DNA of 64,000 nt. Origin: Microbacterium oleivorans. Lineage in GTDB: Bacteria > Actinomycetota > Actinomycetes > Actinomycetales > Microbacteriaceae. The position numbers and the translations under genes were made by a program. Positions 49,606-58,828 of this stretch are shown one piece after another (position 1 is the first letter of the stretch; the number at the start of each line of letters is the position of its first letter). The notes under the pieces are model-generated. The model was not told the DNA's origin, searched no databases, and saw only the letters and a list, made by a program, of their open reading frames with translations. The stretch covers positions 1,302,001 to 1,366,000 of the forward strand of contig NZ_CP058316.1 in NCBI RefSeq assembly GCF_013389665.1. The letters are read 5' to 3'.

Positions 49606-51594
49606 ATGTCCGTCACCCCCGCGCTCCGCGCGCATGCACAGCTGCGGCCGCTCGACGCCGAGCAGGCCCGCTGGGCGCGCGGCTTCTGGGGGACCGTGCA
49701 CGATCGCACCCGCGACGTCACCGTTCCCCGCATCTGGGACTCCCTCAGCGATCCCGAGATCAGCCCGGGCCTGCGCAACTTCCGTCTCGCCGCGGGCCTC
49801 GAGTCGGGCACGCACGTCGGACCGCCCTTCATGGACGGCGACTTCTACAAATGGTTCGAGGCAGCCACGGCACGCCTCGAGACCGACCCCGACGACGAAC
49901 TCGCCGACCGCCTGCAGCGCATCGCCGAGCTGATCGCCTCGGTCCAGCGCGCGGACGGCTACCTGCACACCCCCACCGTCATCGCGGAGCGCAACGACGA
50001 GGACGTCGTCGCCCTGGCCGATCGCTTCAACTTCGAGACCTACAACCTCGGGCACCTCATCACGGCGGGCGTGCGGCACTGGCAGGTCACCGGCAGCGAG
50101 ACGCTGCTGGATGCCGCGAAGAAGGCCGCGTCGTTCCTCGAGACCCTCGCGACGCAGAAGCCGCTCGAACTCGCCCGCAGCGCCATCTGCCCGTCGCACT
50201 ACATGGCCGTGATCGAGCTGTATCGCGCGACGGACGACGAGCGGTACCTGCGTCTGGCGGAGACGTTCGTGCGCGTCCGCGACGCCTTCGACGAGGGCGG
50301 CGACGACAATCAGGACCGCATCGCGGTGCGCGACCAGACCGTCGTGGCCGGGCACGCCGTGCGGGCCAACTACCTCTATGCGGGCCTGGCCGACCTCGTC
50401 GCCGAGACCGGCGACGAGGAGCTGACCGGAGTGCTCGAGCGGCTGTGGCACGACGTGGTCGACACGAAGCTCTACATCACCGGCGGCTGCGGCGCCCTCT
50501 ACGACGGCGCATCCCCGGACGGCGACCCGTGGCAGAGCGAGATCAGCCGGGTGCACCAGGCCTACGGTCGGGCGTTCCAGCTGCCGCACACCACGGCCCA
50601 CGCCGAATCGTGCGCGAACATCGGCATGATCTTCTGGAGCGAGCGCATGCTCGCCCTCACGGGTGACGCGAAGTACACCGACGTGATCGAGCAGATCGCC
50701 TACAACAGCCTGCTCGGCAGTGTCAGCCTCGCCGGCTCGGAGTACTTCTACACCAACGCCCTGCGACAGGTGCGTGACCTCCCCTACGACCTGCGCCGCC
50801 CCGGCGACACCGGACAGGCCGTCGTCCCCCCGCCGCCACCCTCGGACGAGCGCCTCCGCGAGCGCTATCTGTCGTGCTTCTGCTGCCCGCCCAACATCGC
50901 CCGCACGCTGGCGAGCTTCCACCAGCGCGCGGCCTCACTCTCGGACGACGGCCTGTTCGTCCATCTCTACGGCGGCAGCGACATCGACGTCGCCGACGAC
51001 GCCGGGCGGCTCGCGCTGCGCGAGGACAGCGACTACCCCTGGCACGAGACCGTGACCTTCACAGTGGCCGCGGCCTCGGGCGCCCTCCCGCTGCACCTGC
51101 GCATCCCGGGCTGGTGCTCGGGGGCGGTCGCCACCGTCAACGGGACGCCCGTCCCGGTCTCGGGCGCCGGGACCTACACCCGCATCCAGCGTGAGTGGGC
51201 GGCCGGCGACGTGGTCGAGCTGACGCTCCCGATGCCGGTGCGCGTCCTGCGCGGCCACCGCCTCGCCGAGGAGCTCACCAACCAGGTCGCGGTCCAGCGC
51301 GGCCCAGTCGTCTACGCCCTCGAAAGCGCCGACCTGCCGGACGGCGTGCTGCTGGAGCAGGTCGCGCTCCGGCGCGGCGGCACCTTCGCCCCGGTGGAGA
51401 TCGAGATCGACGGCGCCCGACTCACCGCTCTCGAGACCGAGGTGACGATCCTCCCCCTCGACGCCGACGCCGGGCTCTACGGCGACCTCGAGCAAGCACC
51501 GCTGCGTTCGCTCCCGGCGCGGCTCGTCCCGTATTTCGCGTGGGGCAATCGCGGCCCCGGCGAGATGTCGGTGTGGCTGCCGTTGGTCTGGTGA
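49606..51594 (+). CDS. GH127 beta-L-arabinofuranosidase
   Basis: The 662-residue protein has the GH127 (alpha/alpha)6 barrel: GFWGTVHDRTRDVTVPRIWD at the N-terminus, YITGGCGALYDGASPDG, and the metal site formed by Glu334 and Cys336 (HAESCANIG) with Cys426 and Cys427 (SCFCCPPNIARTLAS). In HypBA1 from Bifidobacterium longum the equivalent Cys of the CC pair is the nucleophile and binds zinc with its partners. Beta-sandwich domains follow. No signal peptide, so action is cytoplasmic. It would release L-arabinofuranose, as found in beta linkage in hydroxyproline arabinans and rhamnogalacturonan II. The ribosome binding site is GGAAGGAAG. It heads the operon with the RLP and the DUF1537 kinase. 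Confidence 0.85.
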   Translation: MSVTPALRAHAQLRPLDAEQARWARGFWGTVHDRTRDVTVPRIWDSLSDPEISPGLRNFRLAAGLESGTHVGPPFMDGDFYKWFEAATARLETDPDDELADRLQRIAELIASVQRADGYLHTPTVIAERNDEDVVALADRFNFETYNLGHLITAGVRHWQVTGSETLLDAAKKAASFLETLATQKPLELARSAICPSHYMAVIELYRATDDERYLRLAETFVRVRDAFDEGGDDNQDRIAVRDQTVVAGHAVRANYLYAGLADLVAETGDEELTGVLERLWHDVVDTKLYITGGCGALYDGASPDGDPWQSEISRVHQAYGRAFQLPHTTAHAESCANIGMIFWSERMLALTGDAKYTDVIEQIAYNSLLGSVSLAGSEYFYTNALRQVRDLPYDLRRPGDTGQAVVPPPPPSDERLRERYLSCFCCPPNIARTLASFHQRAASLSDDGLFVHLYGGSDIDVADDAGRLALREDSDYPWHETVTFTVAAASGALPLHLRIPGWCSGAVATVNGTPVPVSGAGTYTRIQREWAAGDVVELTLPMPVRVLRGHRLAEELTNQVAVQRGPVVYALESADLPDGVLLEQVALRRGGTFAPVEIEIDGARLTALETEVTILPLDADAGLYGDLEQAPLRSLPARLVPYFAWGNRGPGEMSVWLPLVW

Positions 51595-52859
51595 GCGCGA
51601 CCATGGCTGCGGCATCCGTCATCGCGACGTACATCATCGAGACCTCACTCCCCCTCGCGCACGCCGCCGAGGTGCTGGCGGGGGAACAGTCCACCGGGAC
51701 GTTCGTGCGCGTCGAGCGCGAGTCCGACGACCTGCGCGCGCGGTTCGCCGCGCAGGTCGAGAGCATCGAGGAGCTGCCCCTCACGGGCGCGTCGCCCCTG
51801 CCGGGCACGGTCGGCGATCCGAACGAGCGCCGACGGGCGCGGCTGCGGCTGCGCTTTCCGCTCGACAACTTCGGCCCATCGCTGCCGAATCTGCTCGCCG
51901 CCGTCGCGGGAAACCTGTTCGAGCTCAAGGAGCTCGCGGCGATCCGTCTCGTCGACCTCGACCTGCCGCCGGCCTTCGCCGACCGGTACGCCGGGCCGCA
52001 GTTCGGCGTCGCCGGGACGCGGCAGCTCATGGGCCGGAGCGAGGGCGCGATGATCGGCACGATCATCAAGCCGAGCATCGGCCTCGCGGCTGAAGACCTC
52101 GCCGAGGTGGTGGGCGAGCTCGCCGAGGCGGGCATCGACTTCATCAAGGACGACGAGCTGCAGGGCAACAACCCGTACACGCCGCTGGAGGCCCGCGTGA
52201 AGGCTGTCATGCCGGTGCTCGAGCGCTACGCGGACCGCACGGGACGCAAGCCCATGTACGCGTTCAACATCACCGATGACCTCGGGCGCCTCGAAGCCAA
52301 CCACGATCTCGTCGTCCGCCACGGCGGGACGTGCGTCATGGCCTGCATCAACATGGTCGGCCTCGCGGGGCTGGAGTTCCTGCGCGGCCACGCCGAGGTG
52401 CCGATCCACGGACACCGCGCGATGCTCGGCGCCGTCGCCCGCAGCGAGCAGGTCGGCATCGCCTTCCGCGCCTGGCAGCAGCTGGCGCGCCTGTCGGGCG
52501 CCGATCACCTGCACACCAACGGCATCAGCAACAAGTTCTACGAATCCGACGCCCAGGTGCTCGACTCGATCGAGGCCGTGCGCACGCCCCTGCTGGGCCT
52601 CACCCCGACGGTGCCGGTGCTCTCGTCGGGCCAGTGGGCCGGGCTCGCGCATGCGACCTACGCCGCGGTCGGCTCGACCGACCTGCTGGTACTGTCCGGG
52701 GGAGGCATCCACGGGCACCCCGACGGAGCCGCCGCAGGCGTCGCGAGCATGCGCGAGGCATGGGCGTCGGCCGAGCGGGGCGAGCACGTCGACGCCGCCT
52801 ATGCATCATCGTCCGCGCTCCGACGCGCGGCGGAGAGGTTCGGTCCGGTCCGTGTCTGA
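51591..52859 (+). CDS. RuBisCO-like protein, candidate 3-oxo-isoapionate 4-phosphate cleaving enzyme (OiaT/OiaX type)
   Basis: The 422-residue protein is a form IV RuBisCO. It retains a Lys in GTIIKPSIGL (Lys160, equivalent to Lys175 of plant RuBisCO), the carbamylation motif FIKDDE (Lys186, Asp188, Glu189), VPIHGHRAM, the Lys of NGISNKF, PVLSSGQ and SGGGIHGHPDG for phosphate. The second Lys of the KPK motif is Ser, so it is not a CO2-fixing enzyme. Next to a DUF1537 kinase this fits the apiose-pathway RLPs: OiaX decarboxylates 3-oxo-isoapionate 4-phosphate, OiaT converts it to 3-phosphoglycerate and glycolate. The GTG start overlaps the GH127 stop; ATG 51603 is the alternative. Confidence 0.72.
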   Translation: MSATMAAASVIATYIIETSLPLAHAAEVLAGEQSTGTFVRVERESDDLRARFAAQVESIEELPLTGASPLPGTVGDPNERRRARLRLRFPLDNFGPSLPNLLAAVAGNLFELKELAAIRLVDLDLPPAFADRYAGPQFGVAGTRQLMGRSEGAMIGTIIKPSIGLAAEDLAEVVGELAEAGIDFIKDDELQGNNPYTPLEARVKAVMPVLERYADRTGRKPMYAFNITDDLGRLEANHDLVVRHGGTCVMACINMVGLAGLEFLRGHAEVPIHGHRAMLGAVARSEQVGIAFRAWQQLARLSGADHLHTNGISNKFYESDAQVLDSIEAVRTPLLGLTPTVPVLSSGQWAGLAHATYAAVGSTDLLVLSGGGIHGHPDGAAAGVASMREAWASAERGEHVDAAYASSSALRRAAERFGPVRV

Positions 52860-54165
52860 TGTCCGCGGTGCATCGATCGCCGCGGCGTTCTACGGCGACG
52901 ACTTCACCGGCAGCGTCGACGCCCTGCTGCAGTTCGCCCGCAACGGATGGAGCGGCCGGCTGTTCGTCGGCACCCCCTCCGCCGACGACCTGGCGGATGC
53001 CGCGGCAACGAGCGACGTCGTCGGCATCGCCGGGATCGCACGTTCGCTGCGCCCTGACGAGCTCGAGTCCGAGCTGCGTCCGGCGCTCGCGCAGCTGGCG
53101 TCGTTGCATCCCGCCGTCTTGCAGTACAAGGCGTGCTCGACCGCGGATTCCTCACCCGAGATCGGCAGTCTCGGCCGGGTGATCGAGGTCGGCCGGTCGG
53201 TCGTCGCGGATGCCGGCGGCACGGCGGTTCCGGTTCCGCTGCTGTTCGCGCAGCCGGACTTCGGGAGGTACACGGCCTTCGGACATCATTTCGCCGCCGA
53301 GCGCGGCACCGTCTACCGCCTCGATCGCCAGCCGACGATGTCGACCCACCCGGCGACGCCCATGACGGAGTCCGATCTCGCGGTGCACCTCGGGCGTCAG
53401 ACCCACCTGCCGATCGCGTCCCTCGCCTTCCCGGCGTACACCTCTCCCCCCGAGCTGGCAGCCGCGCTCGAGGGCAGCTCGGCCGCCGGGGTCGTTCTCG
53501 ACGCGCTCGACGCCTCTCACCTCGAGGTGGTCGGTGCGGCGATCGCCCACCTCGCTGCCTCGGTCGACGGTCCGGTCTTCGCCATCGGCTCGGGCGGCCT
53601 CAGCTGGGGGCTGAGTGCCACGGGTCGCCGCGATGCGGAGCCGATCCCAACGGGGTCGACCGCGACCGGCCCGGTGCTCGTCGTGTCCGGCAGCAGATCG
53701 CCCACCACCCGCCGGCAGGCTGACGCGGCCGACGCCGCCGGCTGGCTGGTGCGCCCGCTGGGGCTCGGCGCGCACGACACCGTCGACGACGTGCTGACCG
53801 CGCTCGCGTCCGGTCGGAGCGTCGCGCTGACCTCGGACGATGCCCTCGAAACGGGCGACGCAGGGACGGGGGCCGGCGATGCGCTGCTCGAGACGATCGC
53901 TGCAGCCGCCGCATCCGTCGTGCTCAGCGCGGCCCGAGCGGGGGCGACGCGGCGGGTGATCGTGTGCGGCGGCGACACGTCGAGCCGCGTGACGGCGCTA
54001 CTCGGCGCGCGTTCGCTGTCGATCGCCGCGAACCCGTGGAGCAACGTCGTGCTGCTGCGCGCCCACGCCGACGACCCGGCGGTCGACGGCCTGGAGCTGT
54101 TGCTCAAGGGTGGCCAGGTCGGCGACGACGACCTCTTCGAACGTGTCCGGGACCTCGCCCGCTGA
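52852..54165 (+). CDS. DUF1537 acid-sugar kinase, candidate 3-oxo-isoapionate kinase (OiaK)
   Basis: The 437-residue protein has the two-domain DUF1537 fold. AAFYGDDFTGSVDALLQF is the N-terminal substrate-domain signature; PVLVVSGSRSPTTRRQ and the C-terminal VIVCGGDTSSRVTALLG...LLLKGGQVGDDDLF form the nucleotide-binding domain. DUF1537 kinases phosphorylate four- and six-carbon acid sugars. Paired with an RLP, as here with an 8-base overlap, the known case is OiaK, which makes 3-oxo-isoapionate 4-phosphate for OiaT or OiaX. Other DUF1537 pathways (tetronate, erythronate) use an aldolase or dehydrogenase partner, which is absent. The start is GTG. Confidence 0.7.
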   Translation: MSDVRGASIAAAFYGDDFTGSVDALLQFARNGWSGRLFVGTPSADDLADAAATSDVVGIAGIARSLRPDELESELRPALAQLASLHPAVLQYKACSTADSSPEIGSLGRVIEVGRSVVADAGGTAVPVPLLFAQPDFGRYTAFGHHFAAERGTVYRLDRQPTMSTHPATPMTESDLAVHLGRQTHLPIASLAFPAYTSPPELAAALEGSSAAGVVLDALDASHLEVVGAAIAHLAASVDGPVFAIGSGGLSWGLSATGRRDAEPIPTGSTATGPVLVVSGSRSPTTRRQADAADAAGWLVRPLGLGAHDTVDDVLTALASGRSVALTSDDALETGDAGTGAGDALLETIAAAAASVVLSAARAGATRRVIVCGGDTSSRVTALLGARSLSIAANPWSNVVLLRAHADDPAVDGLELLLKGGQVGDDDLFERVRDLAR

Positions 54166-54180
54166 CGCACCCGGGCCGGG

Positions 54181-54609
54181 TCAGCGTTCCGGTGTATCGC
54201 GGCGGCGCCCCGCCCGGTTCGCACCGCCCGCCCGCGCGCCCGGGCCGACGATGCGCTCGAACGATTCCGGCAACTCGACGTTGACCGGGGCACCGACGAA
54301 CAGCGGCGCCACCTCATCGGGCACGTAGCCCGCGATGCCGCACCCGATCTCGGTGACGAGGAACGTCAGGTCCGGATGCGCCGCCGCGTACTCGCAGAAG
54401 CGCGAGACACCGGTGGCGAGCGCATCGGCGCCGCTCATCGTGTCGATCGCGTAGCTCTGCCCGTGGTGACCGTGCCCCTCACCCCAGACCGCCCCGAACC
54501 TCTCGTACGCCGCACGCGCGGCCCCCGCGCCATGCGCACCCGCCGCGTTGGATCCGAAGACGAACACCTCGTGGCCCGCGAGCTCGGTGATGATCTTCGC
54601 GGTGCTCAT
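54181..54609 (-). CDS. Small macro-domain-like protein
   Basis: The 142-residue protein contains VFVFGSNAAGAHGAGAARAAYERFG, then GEGHGHHGQSYAIDTM, and LVTEIGCGIAGYVPDEVAPLF. This Gly-rich pattern belongs to a macro-like family seen in many bacteria and phages that is thought to bind ADP-ribose-type ligands. A short Arg-rich tail follows. The ATG at 54609 has GGGAG at four bases; the longer frame upstream lacks one. The gene is alone and convergent with the kinase gene. Function is unknown and I see no link to sugar use. Confidence 0.6.
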   Translation of the reverse strand: MSTAKIITELAGHEVFVFGSNAAGAHGAGAARAAYERFGAVWGEGHGHHGQSYAIDTMSGADALATGVSRFCEYAAAHPDLTFLVTEIGCGIAGYVPDEVAPLFVGAPVNVELPESFERIVGPGARAGGANRAGRRRDTPER

Positions 54610-54754
54610 GCCGCTCCCCTCGTCGGTCGCCCGGTCGACCCACCGTAGCGCCCGGGTCCGCGCACCGACAGGTCCCGCGGGCACTCCCTGCGCCCTTTCG
54701 GCTGTTCGCGCAATCCCGTCGCCGACACGCCTGCTCCGTGTGACGATGTCGCCC

Positions 54755-55741
54755 ATGGACTATGAGCAGCTCGGACGAACCGGCACCTCCGTCTCCCGGA
54801 TCGTGCTCGGCACGATGAATTTCGGCGACCGCACCTCCGAGGAGGATGCGTTCGCCATCATGGACCGGGCGCTGGAGCTCGGCATCAACTTCTTCGACAC
54901 CGCCAACGCCTACGGGGGTGCGAGCGGACGCGGCGCCACGGAGGAGATCATCGGCCGGTGGTTGACGGCGCGGCCCGGCGTGAGGGACGACCTCGTCCTG
55001 GCGACCAAGGTGCACTCGCCCATGCGAGACCGCGACGGCGGCGGCAGCGTCGTCAACGCCCGCGGAGCATCGGCGTGGCAGGTGCGGCGCGAGGCCATCG
55101 CCTCCCTGCGCCGGCTGCAGACGGACCGCATCGACCTCTATCAGTTCCACCACATCGACCGGCACATCTCCTGGCACGAGCTCTGGCAGTCGATGGAGGT
55201 GCTCGTCGCAGGCGGTGAGGTGGTCTACACCGGCAGCTCGAACTTCGCGGCGTGGAACATCGCGCAGGCGAACGAGATCGCGGCGCAGCGACACTTCCTC
55301 GGTCTGGTCAGCGAGCAGTCGCTGTACAACCTGACGCAGCGTTCGATCGAGCTCGAGGTCATCCCCGCCGCGCAGAGCTACGGCCTCGGCATCCTCCCCT
55401 GGTCGCCTCTCGCGGGCGGCCTCCTGAGCGGCGGATCGAAGGATGCCGAAGCACGTTCGGCGGCCGAGGGCATCAGATCGCAGCGCGAGGAGCGGGGAGC
55501 CCAACTCGACGCGTACGAGTCCTTCGCGAGGGAGCGCGGATGGACTCCCTCCGCGCTCGGTCTCGCCTGGCTCTTGCACCAGCCCGGCGTCACGGGCCCC
55601 ATCGTCGGTCCGCGTACGGTGCAGCAGCTCGAGTCCGCGGTGTCGGCGCTCGACATCTCCCTGAGCGCAGACGACCTGGCGGCGCTCGATGAGATGTTCC
55701 CCGGCCCCGGCGGGCAGGCGCCCGAAGCCTACGCCTGGTAG
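54755..55741 (+). CDS. Aldo/keto reductase, Tas/YajO-like
   Basis: The 328-residue protein has the aldo/keto reductase barrel: RIVLGTMNFGDRTSEEDA, the catalytic Asp and Tyr in FFDTANAYGG, Lys in VLATKVHS and His in YQFHHID. GLGILPWSPLAGGLLSG and SSNFAAWNIAQANEIA are typical of AKR subfamilies close to YajO/Tas. It would reduce an aldehyde or ketone with NADPH in the cytoplasm. The substrate is unknown. It stands alone between convergent genes. ATG 54746 (MSP-) is an alternative start and neither has a clear ribosome binding site. Confidence 0.8.
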   Translation: MDYEQLGRTGTSVSRIVLGTMNFGDRTSEEDAFAIMDRALELGINFFDTANAYGGASGRGATEEIIGRWLTARPGVRDDLVLATKVHSPMRDRDGGGSVVNARGASAWQVRREAIASLRRLQTDRIDLYQFHHIDRHISWHELWQSMEVLVAGGEVVYTGSSNFAAWNIAQANEIAAQRHFLGLVSEQSLYNLTQRSIELEVIPAAQSYGLGILPWSPLAGGLLSGGSKDAEARSAAEGIRSQREERGAQLDAYESFARERGWTPSALGLAWLLHQPGVTGPIVGPRTVQQLESAVSALDISLSADDLAALDEMFPGPGGQAPEAYAW

Positions 55742-55762
55742 ACCCGGCAGCGCACGGGGCGG

Positions 55763-58700
55763 TCAGCCCGCCGACAGGCGCAGCGACCACTCCGTGCGCT
55801 CCCGGCGCAGGCGGTACTGCTCGGGAAGCGCCGGACCGACCGATGCCGAGCCGATACCCTGCTGACCGGCGTCGAGGTTGAGCCACACCCGGCCGGTGTC
55901 GCGCAGTTCGTGGGGTTTGTCGGCCCGTTCGAGGTCGAGCGAGGTCCACCGCCGCGCCGTGAAGTCGAACACGGGACGCCCCTCCACGCGGAGGGCCGGC
56001 GCCGCGTCGCCTCCGATGCGGAGCCACCGCGTCGCGATGTGGTTGCCGTTCTCCTGCGGCACCGGGTACGAGGTCTGCAGCGCATCGACGGTCCGGGCGA
56101 ACCGGCCCAGCCGCGAGCCCTCGAAGGAGTCGACGTAGGTCTCACCCGGCCCACGACCGAACCACTCCACCCGGTCGGCGCCGCCCGGCAGCGAGAACAG
56201 CAGGCCCATCCGGGGCAGCCAGATGTCGCGATGCAGGTACGGGGTGTCGTCCCACGACCCGTCGAAGTCGACGGCGACATCGAGTGCGAGTCCGTCGCCG
56301 TCGGCGCGCCAGAGCATCGTCCACAGCAGGCCGTGCGGGTGGGTCGACGGCGCGGTTCGGCCGCGGACCCGCAGGATGCCGGCGTCGACGGCGATCTCGT
56401 CGACGCGGTGCTGCATGCGGTTCATCCCCGTCTTGCGCCACACCGCGGCGAGATCGTTGAGATCGCCCTGCCCGTGGTCGTTCTCGGTCGGCGCGCGATG
56501 CGGATCGAGCCACGGTCCGTCGATCTCGAGATCGCCCAGTCGCCGGAGCCGACCGGTGTCGGCGTCGAAGACGCCTGGGCCGATGCGGATCCCACCGGCA
56601 TCCGGGGCTGCGGTCCCGCTCGCCGGCTGAGCCGTGGCGGAGGTCTCGACGGTGTGGCGCGTGAGCGCGGGCGCGACGGATGTGACGAGTTCGTGCTGCG
56701 CCCAGGCGATGACGTGTCCGGCCTCGGCCCACGACGTGGCGTCCGCGAGCGCGGCCTCGATGGTCAGGATGCGCGGCGGGGCGCCCTCGCCCGACGGACC
56801 GAGCGAGGGCGCGGGCGACGGCATCCGCACCGCATCGCCCGCCGCGATGAGCGGCACCTCCCACGCCCCCGAGTCCGTCTCGAGCCCGTCGACCTCGATG
56901 ATCCATCGCCAGGCGATGTCGGCGGTGTCGGCGCTGTGCCTCTCGTTGACGATGTCGACGCCGTCGTCGTCGATCGAGATGAGCAGCGGCGCATGCGCCT
57001 TCGCGAGCTCGACGAGGCCGGGCGTGGGCGTCCGGTCGCTGAAGACGAGCCCGTGCAGGCTGAAGCGGCCGCCGCGCGGTTCGTAGTCGACGTCGTCGCC
57101 GTGCATCACGAACGGGATGCCGTCGGGGGTCGCCGCCGAGAGGCCGTGATCGATCCACTCCCACACGAAGGCCCCGCAGAGCCGGTCGTGGGCGCGGATG
57201 ATGCGCCAGTAGTCCTGCAGCGAGCCCGGGCCGTTGCCCTGCGCGTGCGCGTACTCCACCAGCAGGAAGGGCAGGCCGCGGCGGCGTTCGTCGTCGGCGT
57301 CGGTGACCTCCCCCGGGCGCGACGCCGCCGGCGGAGTCGCGGGTGCGGCGGCATCCGCGTCCCGACCCGAGGCGTCGAACACGAGGCCGTGCATGCCCAG
57401 GCGCCCGCCCCGCGGCTCCTCGCGGCGGCCGATCTGATCGAGCAGCTCGAGCGAGGGGTACATCAGCGAGTAGAAGTCCGAGTCGCGGTAGCTGGGGTCG
57501 CGCTCGTAGAGCACGGCCCGCGAGGGGTCGCGCTGGTCGAGCCAGCGGCGCATCTCGCCGAAGGTCTCGCCCACCCAGCTCTCGTTCGCGAGCGACCAGA
57601 CCACGATGCTCGGGTGGTTCTTGTCGCGCTCGACGGTGCGGCGCAGGCGGTCCATGAGCGCTCCCCGCCACGCCGGCTCGGCCGGGGGGTTGCCCTCCCA
57701 GCCCGCGTAGATGAACCCGTGCGTCTCGAGGTCGCACTCGGCCACGACCCACAGGCCGTACTCGTCGCACAGGCGCAGGAACTCGGGATGCGGCGGGTAG
57801 TGGCTCGTGCGGACGGCGTCGATGTTCGCCTGCTTCATCATGACGATGTCGCGCACCATCGTGGCACGATCGAGCGTGCGGCCGGTGTCGGGGTGGTGCT
57901 CGTGGCGGTTCACGCCGCGGAACGTGACCGCCCGCCCGTTCACGGTGAAGACGCCGTCGACGATCTCGACGTGGCGGAACCCGACCGCGAGGTCGACCCG
58001 CTCCCCGCCCGAGCTCAGCGTGCCGCGGTACAGGCGGGGCGTCTCGGCGCTCCACGGCTCGACCGGGACCGATGCCGTGTGCCCCACGGGCATGCGGATG
58101 CCGAGCTCGGGGATCTCCACGACGCCGTCGGCGGAGGCCTCGACGCGCAGCGTGCCGAGCCCGGTGGCGTGGGCGTAATCGGCGTGCACGAAGTGATCGT
58201 CGACGGCCTCGTCGGGTCGGGCGATCAGCTCGACCTCGCGGAAGATGCCCGGCAGCCACCACATGTCCTGGTCCTCGAGGTAGGTGCCGCTCGACCAGCG
58301 GTGCACCCGCACCGCCAGGACGTTCCGCCCGGGCCGCGTCGGGGCGTCGAACTCGAAGGGGAGCCGGCTGCCCCCCGACCAGCCGAGCTCCACCCCGTTG
58401 AGCCACACCTTCGCGCACGAGTCGACGCCCTGGAACCGGAGGACGGCACGCTCGAAACCCGCCGGGACCTCGAACTCGAGGCGGTAGTCGCCGGTGGGGT
58501 TCTCCGACGCGACGCGGGGCGGATCGAGCGGGATGGGATAGGCGGTGTTCGTGTACAACGGCCCCTCCGCGGTGCCGCGCAGCGACCGGGCGGGACCGCC
58601 CGCGAGGGGGGTGACCTCCTCGAGCACCCAGTGGGCGGGTACCCGGATCTCATCCCAGTCGCCGTCGTCGAAGTCGTCGGAGACGAAGGCCTCCCCCGTG

Positions 58701-58828
58701 CCGAGAGCCGTCGGGGAGAGCCGGAACCGCCACCGACCGGAAAGGTCGAGGGTGGGTGCGTCGGTGCGCGCGTCCGCGCGCGGGGCGCGGCATCCGGCGC
58801 TCGGCTCCGTGCTCTCCCAGTAGTTCAC
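55763..58828 (-). CDS. GH2 beta-galactosidase, LacZ type (1021 aa)
   Basis: Length and domain order match E. coli LacZ: sugar-binding domain, Ig-like domain, TIM barrel, Ig-like domain and a large C-terminal Bgal_small_N domain (GPWLDPHRAPTEND...). Motifs are RGVNRHEHHPDTGRTLDRATMV, VRTSHYPPHPEFLRLCDEYGLWVVAE, the acid/base Glu416 in SLANESW and the nucleophile Glu525 in LLVEYAHAQGNGPG. No signal peptide is seen. It would release beta-galactose from imported side-chain fragments. The GTG start overlaps the upstream aldo/keto reductase stop (GTGA), so the two genes form an operon. Confidence 0.9.
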   Translation of the reverse strand: MNYWESTEPSAGCRAPRADARTDAPTLDLSGRWRFRLSPTALGTGEAFVSDDFDDGDWDEIRVPAHWVLEEVTPLAGGPARSLRGTAEGPLYTNTAYPIPLDPPRVASENPTGDYRLEFEVPAGFERAVLRFQGVDSCAKVWLNGVELGWSGGSRLPFEFDAPTRPGRNVLAVRVHRWSSGTYLEDQDMWWLPGIFREVELIARPDEAVDDHFVHADYAHATGLGTLRVEASADGVVEIPELGIRMPVGHTASVPVEPWSAETPRLYRGTLSSGGERVDLAVGFRHVEIVDGVFTVNGRAVTFRGVNRHEHHPDTGRTLDRATMVRDIVMMKQANIDAVRTSHYPPHPEFLRLCDEYGLWVVAECDLETHGFIYAGWEGNPPAEPAWRGALMDRLRRTVERDKNHPSIVVWSLANESWVGETFGEMRRWLDQRDPSRAVLYERDPSYRDSDFYSLMYPSLELLDQIGRREEPRGGRLGMHGLVFDASGRDADAAAPATPPAASRPGEVTDADDERRRGLPFLLVEYAHAQGNGPGSLQDYWRIIRAHDRLCGAFVWEWIDHGLSAATPDGIPFVMHGDDVDYEPRGGRFSLHGLVFSDRTPTPGLVELAKAHAPLLISIDDDGVDIVNERHSADTADIAWRWIIEVDGLETDSGAWEVPLIAAGDAVRMPSPAPSLGPSGEGAPPRILTIEAALADATSWAEAGHVIAWAQHELVTSVAPALTRHTVETSATAQPASGTAAPDAGGIRIGPGVFDADTGRLRRLGDLEIDGPWLDPHRAPTENDHGQGDLNDLAAVWRKTGMNRMQHRVDEIAVDAGILRVRGRTAPSTHPHGLLWTMLWRADGDGLALDVAVDFDGSWDDTPYLHRDIWLPRMGLLFSLPGGADRVEWFGRGPGETYVDSFEGSRLGRFARTVDALQTSYPVPQENGNHIATRWLRIGGDAAPALRVEGRPVFDFTARRWTSLDLERADKPHELRDTGRVWLNLDAGQQGIGSASVGPALPEQYRLRRERTEWSLRLSAG

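Noticed and set aside
51591..52859. A functional CO2-fixing RuBisCO
   Set aside because: One of the essential lysines of the KPK motif is Ser, the length is short of a form I large subunit, no small subunit or phosphoribulokinase gene is near, and the DUF1537 partner indicates a catabolic RLP.
54181..54609. Remnant of a prophage
   Set aside because: Macro-like proteins of this type occur in phages, but no other phage gene, integrase or attachment site is near.
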